From contig NZ_CP076723.1 of NCBI RefSeq assembly GCF_018986915.1, forward strand, positions 3,381,501 to 3,445,500: a stretch of 64,000 nt of DNA, given 5' to 3'. A program made the position numbers and the translations under genes. The notes beneath the pieces were generated by a model. The model was not told the DNA's origin and did no database searches. It was given only the letters and a program-made list of their open reading frames with translations. Shown here piece after piece: positions 42,627 to 50,659 of this stretch. Source of the stretch: Geomonas oryzisoli (GTDB taxonomy: Bacteria; Desulfobacterota; Desulfuromonadia; Geobacterales; Geobacteraceae). Within the stretch, counting starts at the first letter, position 1. Each line of letters begins with the position of its first letter.

Positions 42627-43949
42627 CTAGTTGTACTTCACCGGGTTCTGCCGGTCGTAACTGAATGGTCTGTGGCACCCGGGTGCGCAACTGCCGCCGG
42701 TCCCGCTGACGGCGAAGTTGATGGGGATCTTCCAGTCTCCGAAGCGCGCGCCGTCCTTGTTGATCAGCTTTTCGCCATCGGCGGCATGCGGTTCATGGCA
42801 GATGCGACAGGTGCGCCCCTTGCGGGTCTTGACGTGCACGATGTGCAGGTTGCGGTTGCCGTTTCTGAACTTGGTGTAGATGGTCGTTTCGGGGAACCTG
42901 AGCAGATTCCTGTCGTGACACTTGAGACAGGCGTCGTAGAGGCCGTCCTGGTACGGCGCGTACAGGTCCTCCGGGTACTTGCCGCGCAAAAGCCGGAAAT
43001 TGTCGGAGCCGTGCGGATCGTGGCAGGCGCTGCAGGAACCCTTCTGCAGCGGGCCGTGCAGGAACTTCTTGTCCTTGATCTCGGCCTGGATGTCGCGCAG
43101 GTTGCCGGCCTTGCCCTTCACGTGGCAGGAAAGACAGACTTCCATCTCGCTGCCGGAGAGAAGCTTCTTCGCCTTGGAGAAATGGGCGGAATGGCAGTTC
43201 GAGCACCCCCCCTTCTCCTGCATCGGTTTGTGCTGCACCTTCACCTGGGCGATCTGTTTGCCGACCTTCGCGTGGCACCCTACGCAGAGCTCCGGCGACT
43301 TGACCTTGAGAAACATTTCCACGGCAGAGCCATGCGGGTCATGGCAGGCCGTGCAGGGGTCCTTGGAGACGGGAGGATGCACGAAGGTCGCCTGCTTGAG
43401 CTGCGCCGCGAAATCGGCGTGGCACCCAAGGCAGACGTTGCGCGTCTTGTCCTTCATGAGGCGCTTTTCGACCGAGCTGTGAGGATCGTGACAGGAGTTG
43501 CAGGCGCCGACCGCGGCCGGCCCGTGCATGAATTTGGCCTTGAAGGGCGCGGCGTCGTGACAGTTGAAGCAAAGCTTGGAGCGGTCCTCACCCACGTCGA
43601 GGAGGAAGCGGTTGCCGCCGCCATGCGGGTTGTGACAGCTGGCGCAATCCCCTTCGCTCACCGGAGCGTGCACCACCTTCTTCTGGCCGGGTATGTCGTG
43701 ACAGTCCTTGCATAGCGCCGACGCCTTGGCGGTCAACTCGAACGTCTTCGCCCCCTTCACAGGGTGCTCTTTTCCCTTTTGGCTATGACAGGGGGAACAA
43801 TCACCCTCCTTGACCGGAGCGTGGGGATATTTGAGGGCGGAGAGGGGGGCGTGGCATTCCGTTGTCGTACAGGACGCACCGAGGGCCGGGCTGCAGCAGA
43901 AAAGCGCGAGGGCGGCCAGCGCAGTTGACGCTAAAGACAACACTTTCAT
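42627..43949 (-). CDS. Multiheme c-type cytochrome, 13 CxxCH plus two atypical motifs
   Basis: A protein of 440 residues from ATG 43949; the frame is open to 44048 but a signal peptide begins at 43949 (MKVLSLASTALAALALFCCS). Thirteen CxxCH motifs are spaced 15-40 residues apart, mostly in the form CxxCHxPH, giving a dense chain of hemes like NrfB- or DmsE-type wires. A CX4CH (CTTTECH) stands at the very N-terminus of the mature protein and a CX3CH (CAPGCH) near the C-terminus, for up to 15 hemes. It is first in the operon of porin, NHL and cytochrome genes and is probably the periplasmic or porin-embedded wire. Confidence 0.93.
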   Translation of the reverse strand: MKVLSLASTALAALALFCCSPALGASCTTTECHAPLSALKYPHAPVKEGDCSPCHSQKGKEHPVKGAKTFELTAKASALCKDCHDIPGQKKVVHAPVSEGDCASCHNPHGGGNRFLLDVGEDRSKLCFNCHDAAPFKAKFMHGPAAVGACNSCHDPHSSVEKRLMKDKTRNVCLGCHADFAAQLKQATFVHPPVSKDPCTACHDPHGSAVEMFLKVKSPELCVGCHAKVGKQIAQVKVQHKPMQEKGGCSNCHSAHFSKAKKLLSGSEMEVCLSCHVKGKAGNLRDIQAEIKDKKFLHGPLQKGSCSACHDPHGSDNFRLLRGKYPEDLYAPYQDGLYDACLKCHDRNLLRFPETTIYTKFRNGNRNLHIVHVKTRKGRTCRICHEPHAADGEKLINKDGARFGDWKIPINFAVSGTGGSCAPGCHRPFSYDRQNPVKYN

Positions 43950-44229
43950 GGAAGGCTTCCTAATCCGGGTGGTTAATGGGGTAAAAAGAACAGCACAACT
44001 GCGCGGTGCACCAGCGGAAAGAGAGTTTCGCTCCAGACCGCAGGACACATAATCACACAGTTTACCGGAGTATTATTCATGACCCTATAAGGAGAAAGGC
44101 CAACGATAAATATCACTATCGGAAAAACATTTCAATATTAAAGATCCCGCCGCACCGGCCGTAGAACCGCAGGGGGCGGGAGGAAATGGGTACCGGAAGA
44201 GGTGCCCGCGGGTCGAGGGCGGGCCGGGG
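43950..44229. other. Upstream region of the conduit operon
   Basis: About 280 bp with no gene. It should hold the minus-strand promoter of the porin-cytochrome operon. An A+T-rich block (44095-44145, aaatatcactatcggaaaaaca...) stands out. I found no clear riboswitch or sigma-54 consensus. Confidence 0.4.
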
Positions 44230-44856
44230 TTACCCCTCCGGGTAGTCGGAGAGGGCGAGGAAGGTTTCCTTCAACTCGAAGGAGAAGATGGAGAACATCC
44301 TATCGGCCAGCCGGGTGGTGAGCACCGGCGGGAAAAGCGGCACGGCCAGGCGGTAGATCAGGTCCAGCATCCCGTCGTGGGGGTTCTCCTCGAGGAACAG
44401 GGCGCCGTACTGCAGGACCGGCGCGAAGAGAAGCGCCTCCTCCATGACGGCATCGTCCTCGCTGAAATAGGGGAGGATCATCTCCAGAGAAAAGCAAAGC
44501 CCGGAGCCGCCGGCATCTTCGGAGATGCTGAGCAGCAGTTCGTCCTGCGGCGAGCCGTACTCAAGTGCTTCGGGGGAAACGTGCCCCGCGGGGAGCACCA
44601 TCACCTTGCCATGGACGGGATCGATGCCGTAGGGGGCACAGCGATTGGCGAGGAAGCGCTCCAGCTGCTGATATCCCTTGGTTTGCAGCCTCCCCATGCC
44701 GCGGTAGAAAGCGGGACGGAACAGGTCCCGGTTGGCGATCAGCTCCTCGAGCGGAACGAATTCCTGCTCGGCGGCGGACGGCCTGGCGCTCCTGATTTCC
44801 GCGTTATTCACCACGAGCCTTAGGTGCCTCTTGCGCTCGTCCTTGTCCTTGCTCAC
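44230..44856 (-). CDS. Hypothetical cytoplasmic protein
   Basis: A protein of 208 residues from GTG 44856, which has AGGGGG seven bases upstream; the frame is open to 44916. I do not recognise a family. It has no signal peptide or membrane segment and begins VSKDKDERKRHLRLVVNNAE. The middle has RLQTKGYQQLERFLANRCAPYG and VMVLPAGHVSPEALEYGS, and the C-terminal third is hydrophobic and acidic (LFAPVLQYGALFLEENPHDG, FPPVLTTRLADRMFSIFSFE). The even codon usage and ribosome binding site support a real gene. It stands alone between the cytochrome operon and a terminator. Confidence 0.7.
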   Translation of the reverse strand: MSKDKDERKRHLRLVVNNAEIRSARPSAAEQEFVPLEELIANRDLFRPAFYRGMGRLQTKGYQQLERFLANRCAPYGIDPVHGKVMVLPAGHVSPEALEYGSPQDELLLSISEDAGGSGLCFSLEMILPYFSEDDAVMEEALLFAPVLQYGALFLEENPHDGMLDLIYRLAVPLFPPVLTTRLADRMFSIFSFELKETFLALSDYPEG

Positions 44857-44945
44857 GTGATACCCCCTGATACTGACTGCCCTTCTGTAATACACCGCCG
44901 GGAAGACGGGTGTCAACCAGCAAAACCGGCGCAGGTCGACGGCTT

Positions 44946-44990
44946 AAAAAAACGCCGGGTCGCGCGGCTTGTGCGCGTTCCCGGCGTTTT
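44946..44990 (-). terminator. Terminator of the HMA/DUF2318 unit
   Basis: AAAACGCCGGG (44949-44959) pairs with CCCGGCGTTTT (44980-44990), extended by an inner GC-rich stem. On the minus strand the T tract (44946-44952) follows. Confidence 0.9.
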
Positions 44991-45025
44991 CGGTGTGGTT
45001 CGGTTCCCGGCGCCCTTGCGCCTGG

Positions 45026-45499
45026 CTAGAAGAAGCGGGCTCCCGCCTTGAGTTCGTTGACCGAGATGGTCACCTTGCCGCCGTCGACCTTGGCGGGAAG
45101 ATGGGAGGGGTTGCAGCCGCCGCCGGAAGCCGCACCGATGCGGTTGATGGCGAACTTCTGGTTGCAGTTGAGGCAGTTCATCTTGTCGCCCTGCTGCTCG
45201 TATCCCTTCTTCTCGTGGTAGCAGACGTCGCAGGCGTCGAAGGCGACGTGAAGCTGGCCGTCGCTCCCCTTCACGATGAAGAAGTTGATCTCTTTTCCGG
45301 CATCCTCGAACTTGTAGAAGTGCGCCTTGCCGTCGCTGACCTTGGCGACGGGAATGGTGACGCTGCCGGCCGCCGGCTTCACCTTCTCGTATTTCCCCAT
45401 CCCGGGGAGGCTGAAGGCGAAGGCAACGCTCGCCATGGCCACCAGGGCGATGGCGATAAGGAGGAGGGTCTTGAATCCTTTTTTGCTCGACTGAACCAT
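45026..45499 (-). CDS. DUF2318 family membrane-anchored metal/heme-linked protein
   Basis: A protein of 157 residues from ATG 45499 behind AAAGGAG. Residues 1-30 form an uncleaved anchor or signal (GFKTLLLIAIALVAMASVAF). The soluble part holds FDACDVCYHEKKGYEQQGDK and MNCLNCNQKFAINRIG, the two Cys pairs of DUF2318, then GGGCNPSHLPAKV with another Cys-His. Family members are predicted Fe-S or metal-binding membrane proteins encoded near iron and copper transporters; the exact role is unproven. Gene order and terminator indicate co-transcription with the HMA-domain gene 70 bp upstream, so a link with metal trafficking is plausible. Confidence 0.87.
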   Translation of the reverse strand: MVQSSKKGFKTLLLIAIALVAMASVAFAFSLPGMGKYEKVKPAAGSVTIPVAKVSDGKAHFYKFEDAGKEINFFIVKGSDGQLHVAFDACDVCYHEKKGYEQQGDKMNCLNCNQKFAINRIGAASGGGCNPSHLPAKVDGGKVTISVNELKAGARFF

Positions 45500-45569
45500 G
45501 TGTTGCTCCTTTTCGGGCCTGCCGGGCAGGCCGTGGCTGATCGCGCCACGCGAACGTGACGAAGAATAT

Positions 45570-45980
45570 TTACTGAGCGCCGCCGCAGCCGCGCGAACCG
45601 CAGCATCCTCCGACGGCGGCCTTACCGCCGACGTCACGCCCTACCACGCTGCGGAACTGCTGCGGCGTGATCACCTGGGCCACCTGGGATTGGAAGCCGC
45701 ATTTCCGGACGGCCTGGGCGAGTTTCTCGGGCGCGGTCTGCTTCGAGTCGTAACCGGCCACGACCAGACCCGACTCCAGGTCCACCTCCGCCGCCGCCAC
45801 CCCGTTTTGGGACTGCAGGGTCTCTGTGATCTTCTTGACGCAGCTGCCGCAGGTCATGCCCGCCGTGCGCAGCACCACCACCTGGTCGGCGGTGGCCCCC
45901 ACCCGCACGTAAAAGGCGAAAACGGCCAGGACGGTGACGACGACCAAAACCAGTGCACTGTTGAGGATCTTGTTTCTCAT
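45570..45980 (-). CDS. Membrane-anchored heavy-metal-associated (HMA) domain protein
   Basis: A 136-residue protein with one N-terminal membrane segment (about 8-27) and an HMA/MerP-like domain: VVLRTAGMTCGSCVKKITET, with GMTCGSC as the metal-binding loop, then AAAEVDLESGLVVAGYDSKQ and LAQAVRKCGFQSQV. The last 15 residues are Cys-rich (GGCCGSRGCGG), probably an additional metal site. It would bind a soft metal ion such as copper or mercury on the periplasmic side. It precedes the DUF2318 gene in the same direction. Confidence 0.87.
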   Translation of the reverse strand: MRNKILNSALVLVVVTVLAVFAFYVRVGATADQVVVLRTAGMTCGSCVKKITETLQSQNGVAAAEVDLESGLVVAGYDSKQTAPEKLAQAVRKCGFQSQVAQVITPQQFRSVVGRDVGGKAAVGGCCGSRGCGGAQ

Positions 45981-46174
45981 GGGCGGCTCCGACGGGCGCG
46001 GCAGGCGCTGGATGCGCCGGGGCTGCCCGGATGCTCACCCTTATTACAAGGAGCATGCCACGGTCCCGTGCGGAGCTAACCATCAGAGATCATTGTGCCC
46101 GGTGGAGAGGGGAACACCCGGGGCGGAAGCCCCCTGTGGAATATCCTGCAGGCACAGTAGGATTTTCCACAATT

Positions 46175-47284
46175 TCATCCCACAGCGGGGAGCAGCACCT
46201 TGAAGGTCGCCCCCCTACCCGGCTCGCTCGTCACCTCGACGCTGCCGCCGTGTCCCTCCACGATCTTTTTGGTGATCGGAAGCCCAAGTCCGGTGCCGCT
46301 TCCCTTGGTGGTGAAAAAGGGCTCGAAGATCTGGGAGATGGCTTCGGGGGCGATCCCGGGCCCCTGGTCGGTGAACCGGATCTCGACCCGGTCACCCTCC
46401 TGGTCGAAGGAGGTCGTTACCCGGACCGTCCCCCCCTCGGGCGAGGCCTGGATGCCGTTCAGCATGATGTTCAGGAAGGCCTGGCGCAGCTTCTCCGGGT
46501 CCGCCACCAGCCGCGGCAGCGTGCCGCAGCGGAGATCGAGGCTCACCCCGCAGCCGCGCGCCTGGGCGGTCAGCAGCGTCACCATGTTGCGCAGCTCCTC
46601 GTTGACGTCGCACTCCCTCTTGTCCGCGGGCTCGGGGCGCGCCATGCGCAGGAAGTCCTCCACTACCCGGTTCAGCCGGTCCGACTCCTTGACCAGGATC
46701 TCCAGAAACTCGCCGCGCTGCGCTGCGGGCGGAGCCTCCTCCATTAGGATCTCCGCCGTGCCGCGGATCGAGGCGAGCGGGTTCCTAATCTCGTGGGCAA
46801 GGATGGCGGAGAGCTCCCCCAGGGCCGACAGACGCTCGGCGCGCCTTAGCTGTTCTTCTATCCTGATGATCAGTTCCGACTGGGTCTTGAGCTGCCGGTA
46901 GGAATCCTCGAGTCCCTGCGCGGTCCGTTCCAGCTCCTCGCGCCGGCAACGCTCCTGCTGTGACAGGAAACCGGTGATCCCCCCCACGACGTTGTAGAGG
47001 ATCACCTCCAGGTACTTCTCCATCTCCATGGCGATGTGCCCGCCCCACTGGAACAGGATGTGCGGGGCGTAGGCCAGGGTGACCAGGATGGCGCAGCCGA
47101 TGCCGCCGCGGAACCCGAACCAGTAGGCGGCAAGTATGATGGGGATGTAATACAGGCGCTGGAAGATGTCGTGCAACATCCCGAGCCTGAGCGGCGTCAG
47201 GTAGTGCAGCAGGCTGATCGCCACGACGCAGGCGAAGAGTGCGCCCCCTTTGATAAGGCCCGCAGGCCTGCTGCCCGCTGTCAC
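46175..47284 (-). CDS. Membrane sensor histidine kinase
   Basis: A 369-residue kinase. Residues about 10-105 carry three to four hydrophobic segments (ALFACVVAISLLHYL, YYIPIILAAYWFGFRGGIG), a MASE-like or DUF4118-like membrane sensor without a large periplasmic loop. A coiled linker (115-155) leads to the HisKA box GELSAILAHEIRNPLASIRG and an HATPase_c domain with LNIMLNGIQASPEGG (N box), FTDQGPGIAPEAI (G1) and GTGLGLPITKKIVEGHGG (G2). All catalytic boxes are intact. No response regulator gene is adjacent, so its partner is elsewhere. The ferredoxin gene upstream in the same direction ends two bases before this frame. Confidence 0.92.
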   Translation of the reverse strand: MTAGSRPAGLIKGGALFACVVAISLLHYLTPLRLGMLHDIFQRLYYIPIILAAYWFGFRGGIGCAILVTLAYAPHILFQWGGHIAMEMEKYLEVILYNVVGGITGFLSQQERCRREELERTAQGLEDSYRQLKTQSELIIRIEEQLRRAERLSALGELSAILAHEIRNPLASIRGTAEILMEEAPPAAQRGEFLEILVKESDRLNRVVEDFLRMARPEPADKRECDVNEELRNMVTLLTAQARGCGVSLDLRCGTLPRLVADPEKLRQAFLNIMLNGIQASPEGGTVRVTTSFDQEGDRVEIRFTDQGPGIAPEAISQIFEPFFTTKGSGTGLGLPITKKIVEGHGGSVEVTSEPGRGATFKVLLPAVG

Positions 47285-47285
47285 C

Positions 47286-47480
47286 TTACTCCTCCCACCC
47301 GATGCACGACACCGGGCAGAGCTCTACGGCCTGCGTCTGGATCACGTGCTCCGCGGCGCCGGCAGGGTCGTAACACTCCGACTTGCCGTGCGCGTCGAAG
47401 CGGAACACCTGCGGGCAGTTGGCGATGCAGATGCCGCAGCTGATGCATTGTTCCTTGTCCACCCATGGTCTTCTTGCCAC
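47286..47480 (-). CDS. Small 4Fe-4S ferredoxin
   Basis: A protein of 64 residues from GTG 47480, which has GGGGGA upstream; a longer frame reaches 47558. The cluster ligands are CISCGICIANCP in the N-terminal half and LCPVSCIGW near the end, with a C-rich pattern for one [4Fe-4S] cluster as in Thermotoga- or Desulfovibrio-type monocluster ferredoxins. It would be a soluble low-potential electron carrier. It ends just before the start of the histidine kinase gene, so the two are probably co-transcribed, which is an unusual pairing. Confidence 0.88.
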   Translation of the reverse strand: MARRPWVDKEQCISCGICIANCPQVFRFDAHGKSECYDPAGAAEHVIQTQAVELCPVSCIGWEE

Positions 47481-47653
47481 CGACTCCCCCTTCTTCTTCG
47501 CGAGGTCGGCCCGGCGGGATGCCGGACCACTGGCCACTATAGCGCAGATGCCGGCCAACTTCCCAATGAAAAATGGCAGATGGCAACCTTGACAATCGCA
47601 CCGGCCACCGGAAAATCGTTAGATTATTTTAAAGTTCAAGACAAGGGGGCGAC

Positions 47654-48550
47654 ATGCGCGCATGGCCGGACATGAGCGGCAAGATCTGCCTGGTGACCGG
47701 AGCCAGTTCCGGAATCGGTAGAGCCACGGCGCTCGCCCTGGCCCGGGAGGGGGCGACGCTGATCGGGGTGGGTCGCGACCCGGTGCGCTGCGAAAAGAGC
47801 GCGGAAGCGATCAAGCGGGGAAGCGGCAATTACCAGGTCGAGTTCTGGCGGGCCGATCTCTCCAGCCAGGAGGAGATCCGCGCACTCGCGCGCCGTTTCC
47901 GCGCGGTCTACCCGCGCCTGGACCTGCTGGTTAACAACGCCGGGGGGAGATTCGCCCGACGCCTCACCACGCCCGAAGGGGTGGAGATGACCTTCGCCCT
48001 CAACCACCTGGGGTACTTCCTGTTGACCCTGCTCCTTTGGGAGCGGCTGCATCAGGGGGAGCGGGCCAGGGTAGTCAACGTCGCCTCCGGCGCCCATCGC
48101 GGCTGTTCCGGCATCGACTTCGAGGACCTGAACCTCGAGCGGGAGTACGACGGCAGGAGGGCCTATGCCCAGTCCAAGCTGGCGAACCTGCTCTTCACCT
48201 ACGAGCTGGCCCGCCGCCTGGAGGGAAGCGGGGTCACGGCCAACGCGGCGGCACCCGGAAACGTGCTGAGCCGCTTTGCGCTGAACAACGGCGCGGGGAG
48301 CTGGCTCTCCCATCTGGTCGGCTCCCTGAAAAGCGGCAACCTGGTCGGACCGCGCCGGGGGGCCCGCACCGTGCTCTATCTCGCCTGCGCCGGCGAGGTT
48401 GGGGGGCGAAGCGGCGGCTACTACGCGGCGGGGAAGGATACCTCATCCTCCCCCGCTTCCTACGACCGGGCCGCGGCCGAGCGTCTTTGGCAGATAAGCC
48501 TGGACCTTACCGGACTCGGGGACCAGGCGCGGCAAAGGAGACTGCCATGA
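47654..48550 (+). CDS. Short-chain dehydrogenase/reductase (retinol-dehydrogenase-like)
   Basis: A 298-residue NAD(P)-dependent oxidoreductase. The cofactor loop is VTGASSGIGRATALAL (about residues 14-29), NNAG is present in LLVNNAGGRF, the Ser is in VVNVASGAH, and the catalytic pair is YAQSK in RAYAQSKLANLLF. NHLGYFLLTLLL and the overall length place it with RDH/WWOX-like SDRs that often act on lipophilic carbonyls. Substrate unknown. The stop overlaps the ATG of the next gene (ATGA, 48547-48550). Confidence 0.9.
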   Translation: MRAWPDMSGKICLVTGASSGIGRATALALAREGATLIGVGRDPVRCEKSAEAIKRGSGNYQVEFWRADLSSQEEIRALARRFRAVYPRLDLLVNNAGGRFARRLTTPEGVEMTFALNHLGYFLLTLLLWERLHQGERARVVNVASGAHRGCSGIDFEDLNLEREYDGRRAYAQSKLANLLFTYELARRLEGSGVTANAAAPGNVLSRFALNNGAGSWLSHLVGSLKSGNLVGPRRGARTVLYLACAGEVGGRSGGYYAAGKDTSSSPASYDRAAAERLWQISLDLTGLGDQARQRRLP

Positions 48551-49056
48551 TAAACCTGCGCACGCTGACCTTGCTCCTGGCGCTTCAGGGATTGACCGCC
48601 GACTTGCACGCCGACGAGACCTACTACCCCTACCAGTTCTACGATGACTATTACCGACAACTGGAGCAGGGCCCGCCGCCGGCTCCCGCGCCGCCGGGGG
48701 AGGAGCCGGTCCGGCCGGAGCCGTCCGCGGCGAAGCGTCCCCCCTTGTTCCTGTTCCCGGCCGAGCTGGGGTTCGGCGTGGCGGCTGCGAGCAACGAGGA
48801 TCTCTTTTACCTTGCCGGGACCTATTTCAAGGTGAGCGACGGGGGATGGTACCGTTCCCGTTCCTGGCGCGGGCCATGGACCCGGGTGCCGCGCGGCAAG
48901 CTCCCCCCCGAGCTCTCCCGGCACACGCTCGTCAAGATACGCACCCTGCGCAACCGGGAATTCCGTAGTTTCTGGGAGCTAAAGGGGAGCTACCGGGGAC
49001 GGGTGTTCCGCCCGGGCGTCGAACCGGCGCCCCCGGCAGTGAAGCGGCCCAACTAG
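48547..49056 (+). CDS. Exported hypothetical protein coupled to the SDR gene
   Basis: A 169-residue protein from ATG 48547; the long frame upstream is an artefact of the overlapping SDR gene. It has a signal peptide (MINLRTLTLLLALQGLTADL) and an unusual mature start rich in Tyr and Asp (ETYYPYQFYDDYYRQLEQ), then a Pro-rich linker (about 45-70). The C-terminal domain contains FGVAAASNEDLFYLAGTYFK and WYRSRSWRGPWTRVPRGKLP, a pattern seen in small periplasmic proteins of unknown function in Geobacter relatives. The stop codon lies inside the 3' end of arsS on the other strand. Confidence 0.8.
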   Translation: MINLRTLTLLLALQGLTADLHADETYYPYQFYDDYYRQLEQGPPPAPAPPGEEPVRPEPSAAKRPPLFLFPAELGFGVAAASNEDLFYLAGTYFKVSDGGWYRSRSWRGPWTRVPRGKLPPELSRHTLVKIRTLRNREFRSFWELKGSYRGRVFRPGVEPAPPAVKRPN

Positions 49057-49070
49057 GCCACGATGCTGCC
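49035..49070 (-). promoter_or_regulatory. Putative bacterial SECIS hairpin after the arsS UGA
   Basis: On the minus strand, nucleotides 4-39 after the UGA fold as GGCAG/CUGCC (5 bp), a 4x4 internal loop, then GUGGCCU/GGGCCGC (7 bp with two G-U pairs) closing an AGUU tetraloop whose second base is G. The loop starts 20 nt after the UGA. That distance and the G in the first two loop bases fit what is known of bacterial SECIS elements. Folding was done by eye. Confidence 0.6.
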
Positions 49071-50030
49071 GCCTCAGGTGAATCCGGAACCGACCGTGCA
49101 GGCATAGCAGTGATCGGCGGCGGCAATGGCGGTTCCCGGGGGGGGGAGTTCGGTGAGGGCGGAGACGAGGCGTTGCTCTCCGCCGAGGAAGATGCCCTGG
49201 GCCAGATGGAAATCGCAGTCGTAGAGCCGCCCGCACCAGTCCACGGACAGCTGGCCGCGGCACATCAGACCGGCCACGGCACAGGGGTTGAAGCCCGCGC
49301 GGAGCTGCTCCAGGTAGCCCTCCAGGTTGCCCGATCGCTCCAGGAAACTGCGGAACCGCCCCAGCGGGACGTTGGCGAAGGTGTAGAGGTTGTGGAAACT
49401 GACGCCGTGTTTGCGGGCCAGGTCGCGCCGGAACTTCTCCTGGGCCTGGAGCTGCGGCGGCGGCAGGAAGGCCCCGGAGGGGTTGCTGACCAGGTCCAGT
49501 TCCAGGGGGCTCCCCGGCAGGCCGTACCCCAGCTCGTTAAGCCTCTGCAGTGCCCGGATGCTCCTTTGCCACACCCCCGCGCCGCGCTGGGCCTCGGTCT
49601 GGGCCTGGTTCCCGGCCGGCAGCGAGGCGACCAGCACCACCTTCAGCTCACGGTACAGCCGCAAGAGCGCTTCACCCCGCTCTCCCTCCAGCGACACCAA
49701 GTTGCTGCGCAGGATGAGCCTCGGGGTCTCCGATGCCAGCCCCCGTACCAGGAAGGGGAGTTCCGGGACCAGCTCCGGAGCGCCTCCGGTCACATCGATG
49801 CTGTCGAACCTGAAGCGGCGGGCACAGGCAATAACCTCCCCCATGACCGAGCGCGACATCATTTCGCTGCGTGCCGGGCCCGCCTCCAGGTGGCAGTGGC
49901 CGCAGGCGAGGTCGCAGGCGAGGCCGACGTTCACCTGCAGCGCCGTGGTCCGCTCCCGGGTGAGCGACAGGTCATGGCGCGCAAGACGCTCCCCGAAACT
50001 CTCCCCCTGCCTCCCCGTTGCCACGTCCAT
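49053..50030 (-). CDS. arsS: Arsenosugar biosynthesis radical SAM selenoprotein ArsS (TGA read as Sec)
   Basis: A radical SAM enzyme of about 325 residues. The cluster motif is CDLACGHCHLEAGP (CX3CX2C) near residue 38, followed by DSIDVTGGAPEL and the C-terminal Cys-rich region CRGQLSVDWCGRLYDCDFHL of the DUF3641/ArsS family. A standard reading stops at TGA 49074-49076 after HCYACTVGSGFT. Continuing through it gives U-GGSIVA and a TAG at 49053-49055. In ArsS homologues the C-terminus has the form CYxCTxGxGSSCGG with Cys at this exact position, and the family is known to contain selenoproteins. A SECIS-like hairpin follows. It lies nine bases after a peroxidase-like gene in the same operon. 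Confidence 0.85.
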
Positions 50031-50039
50031 CCCCGTCTC

Positions 50040-50372
50040 CTAAAGCGAGAGTTTCTCGGCTATCTTGCGCATCTGCACACCGTGCACCAAAGAGGCGCCA
50101 CCGCGAATCGCCGTCACCACGTGCAACGCTTCGGTCATCTCGCCCAGGTGCGACCCCTTCTCCAGGCAGGCCCTGGTGTAGGCGTCGATGCAGTAGGGGC
50201 ATTGCACGGTGTGGGCGACGGCAAGGGCGATGAGCGCCTTTTCCCGTTCGGTCAGCTCCCCTTCGGCGAATACCTCGTTGTAGTAGTCGAAGAATTTCCC
50301 CGCCAGTTCCGGCGCGTCCTTGCCGATCTCGGCGAAGCTCCCCAGATCCTTGGGATCGTAGTAGGTTTCCAT
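50040..50372 (-). CDS. AhpD/carboxymuconolactone decarboxylase-like protein of the arsS operon
   Basis: A protein of 110 residues from ATG 50372 behind AAGGAG. It belongs to the AhpD-like alkylhydroperoxidase fold, with the redox motif CPYCIDAYTRACLEKG (CxxC and the following His-replacing Asp) and EREKALIALAVAHTVQ before it, then LHVVTAIRGGASLVHG. A family of such proteins is recurrently encoded with ArsS and is called arsenosugar biosynthesis-associated peroxidase-like. Its stop is nine bases from the arsS ATG, so they form one operon. ArsM, the arsenic methyltransferase usually linked to this pathway, is not in the window. Confidence 0.87.
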   Translation of the reverse strand: METYYDPKDLGSFAEIGKDAPELAGKFFDYYNEVFAEGELTEREKALIALAVAHTVQCPYCIDAYTRACLEKGSHLGEMTEALHVVTAIRGGASLVHGVQMRKIAEKLSL

Positions 50373-50596
50373 CTGTTCTCCTTTGCCGCAGGTGTCTCCG
50401 GCGGCGACGCCGGCGGTACTCACGCGGCGCGGGCGCCAGCATACCGGAAAGCCCACTGGGGGTAAAGAGGGAAAGCGCCGTCACGTTCATTAGTAAAAGA
50501 GGAGACGGGGACGCCGCCACCCCGTGCCGCACCGGCGACCGCGCCGCTGCCGGATCGGTGAACGCTGTCATCACCTCAGCTTCATGAAAAAGTCGC

Positions 50597-50624
50597 TTGA
50601 AATGGTGCAAGCTGTCATTATACT
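50597..50624 (+). promoter_or_regulatory. Putative sigma-70 promoter of the Rieske/cytochrome b operon
   Basis: TTGAAA (50597-50602), a 16-bp spacer and TATACT (50619-50624), 35 bp before ATG 50660. It lies in the 287-bp divergent region with the arsS operon. Confidence 0.5.
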
Positions 50625-50659
50625 TGTGCCGAATCGACAGACAACAGCAGGGAGGAAGC

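Noticed and set aside
41310-43715. An 801-codon plus-strand frame opposite the conduit genes
   Set aside because: It spans the ends of three real minus-strand genes and the gaps between them and has no domain pattern, so it is an antisense artefact.
34529-44229. GEMM (cyclic dinucleotide) riboswitch before the cytochrome genes
   Set aside because: Such elements control some Geobacter cytochrome genes, but in the intergenic stretches here I did not find the conserved core by eye. A covariance-model search would be decisive.
48037-48546. Upstream extension of the exported protein at 48547
   Set aside because: That part overlaps the SDR gene in another frame; the signal peptide begins at ATG 48547 with an ATGA overlap.
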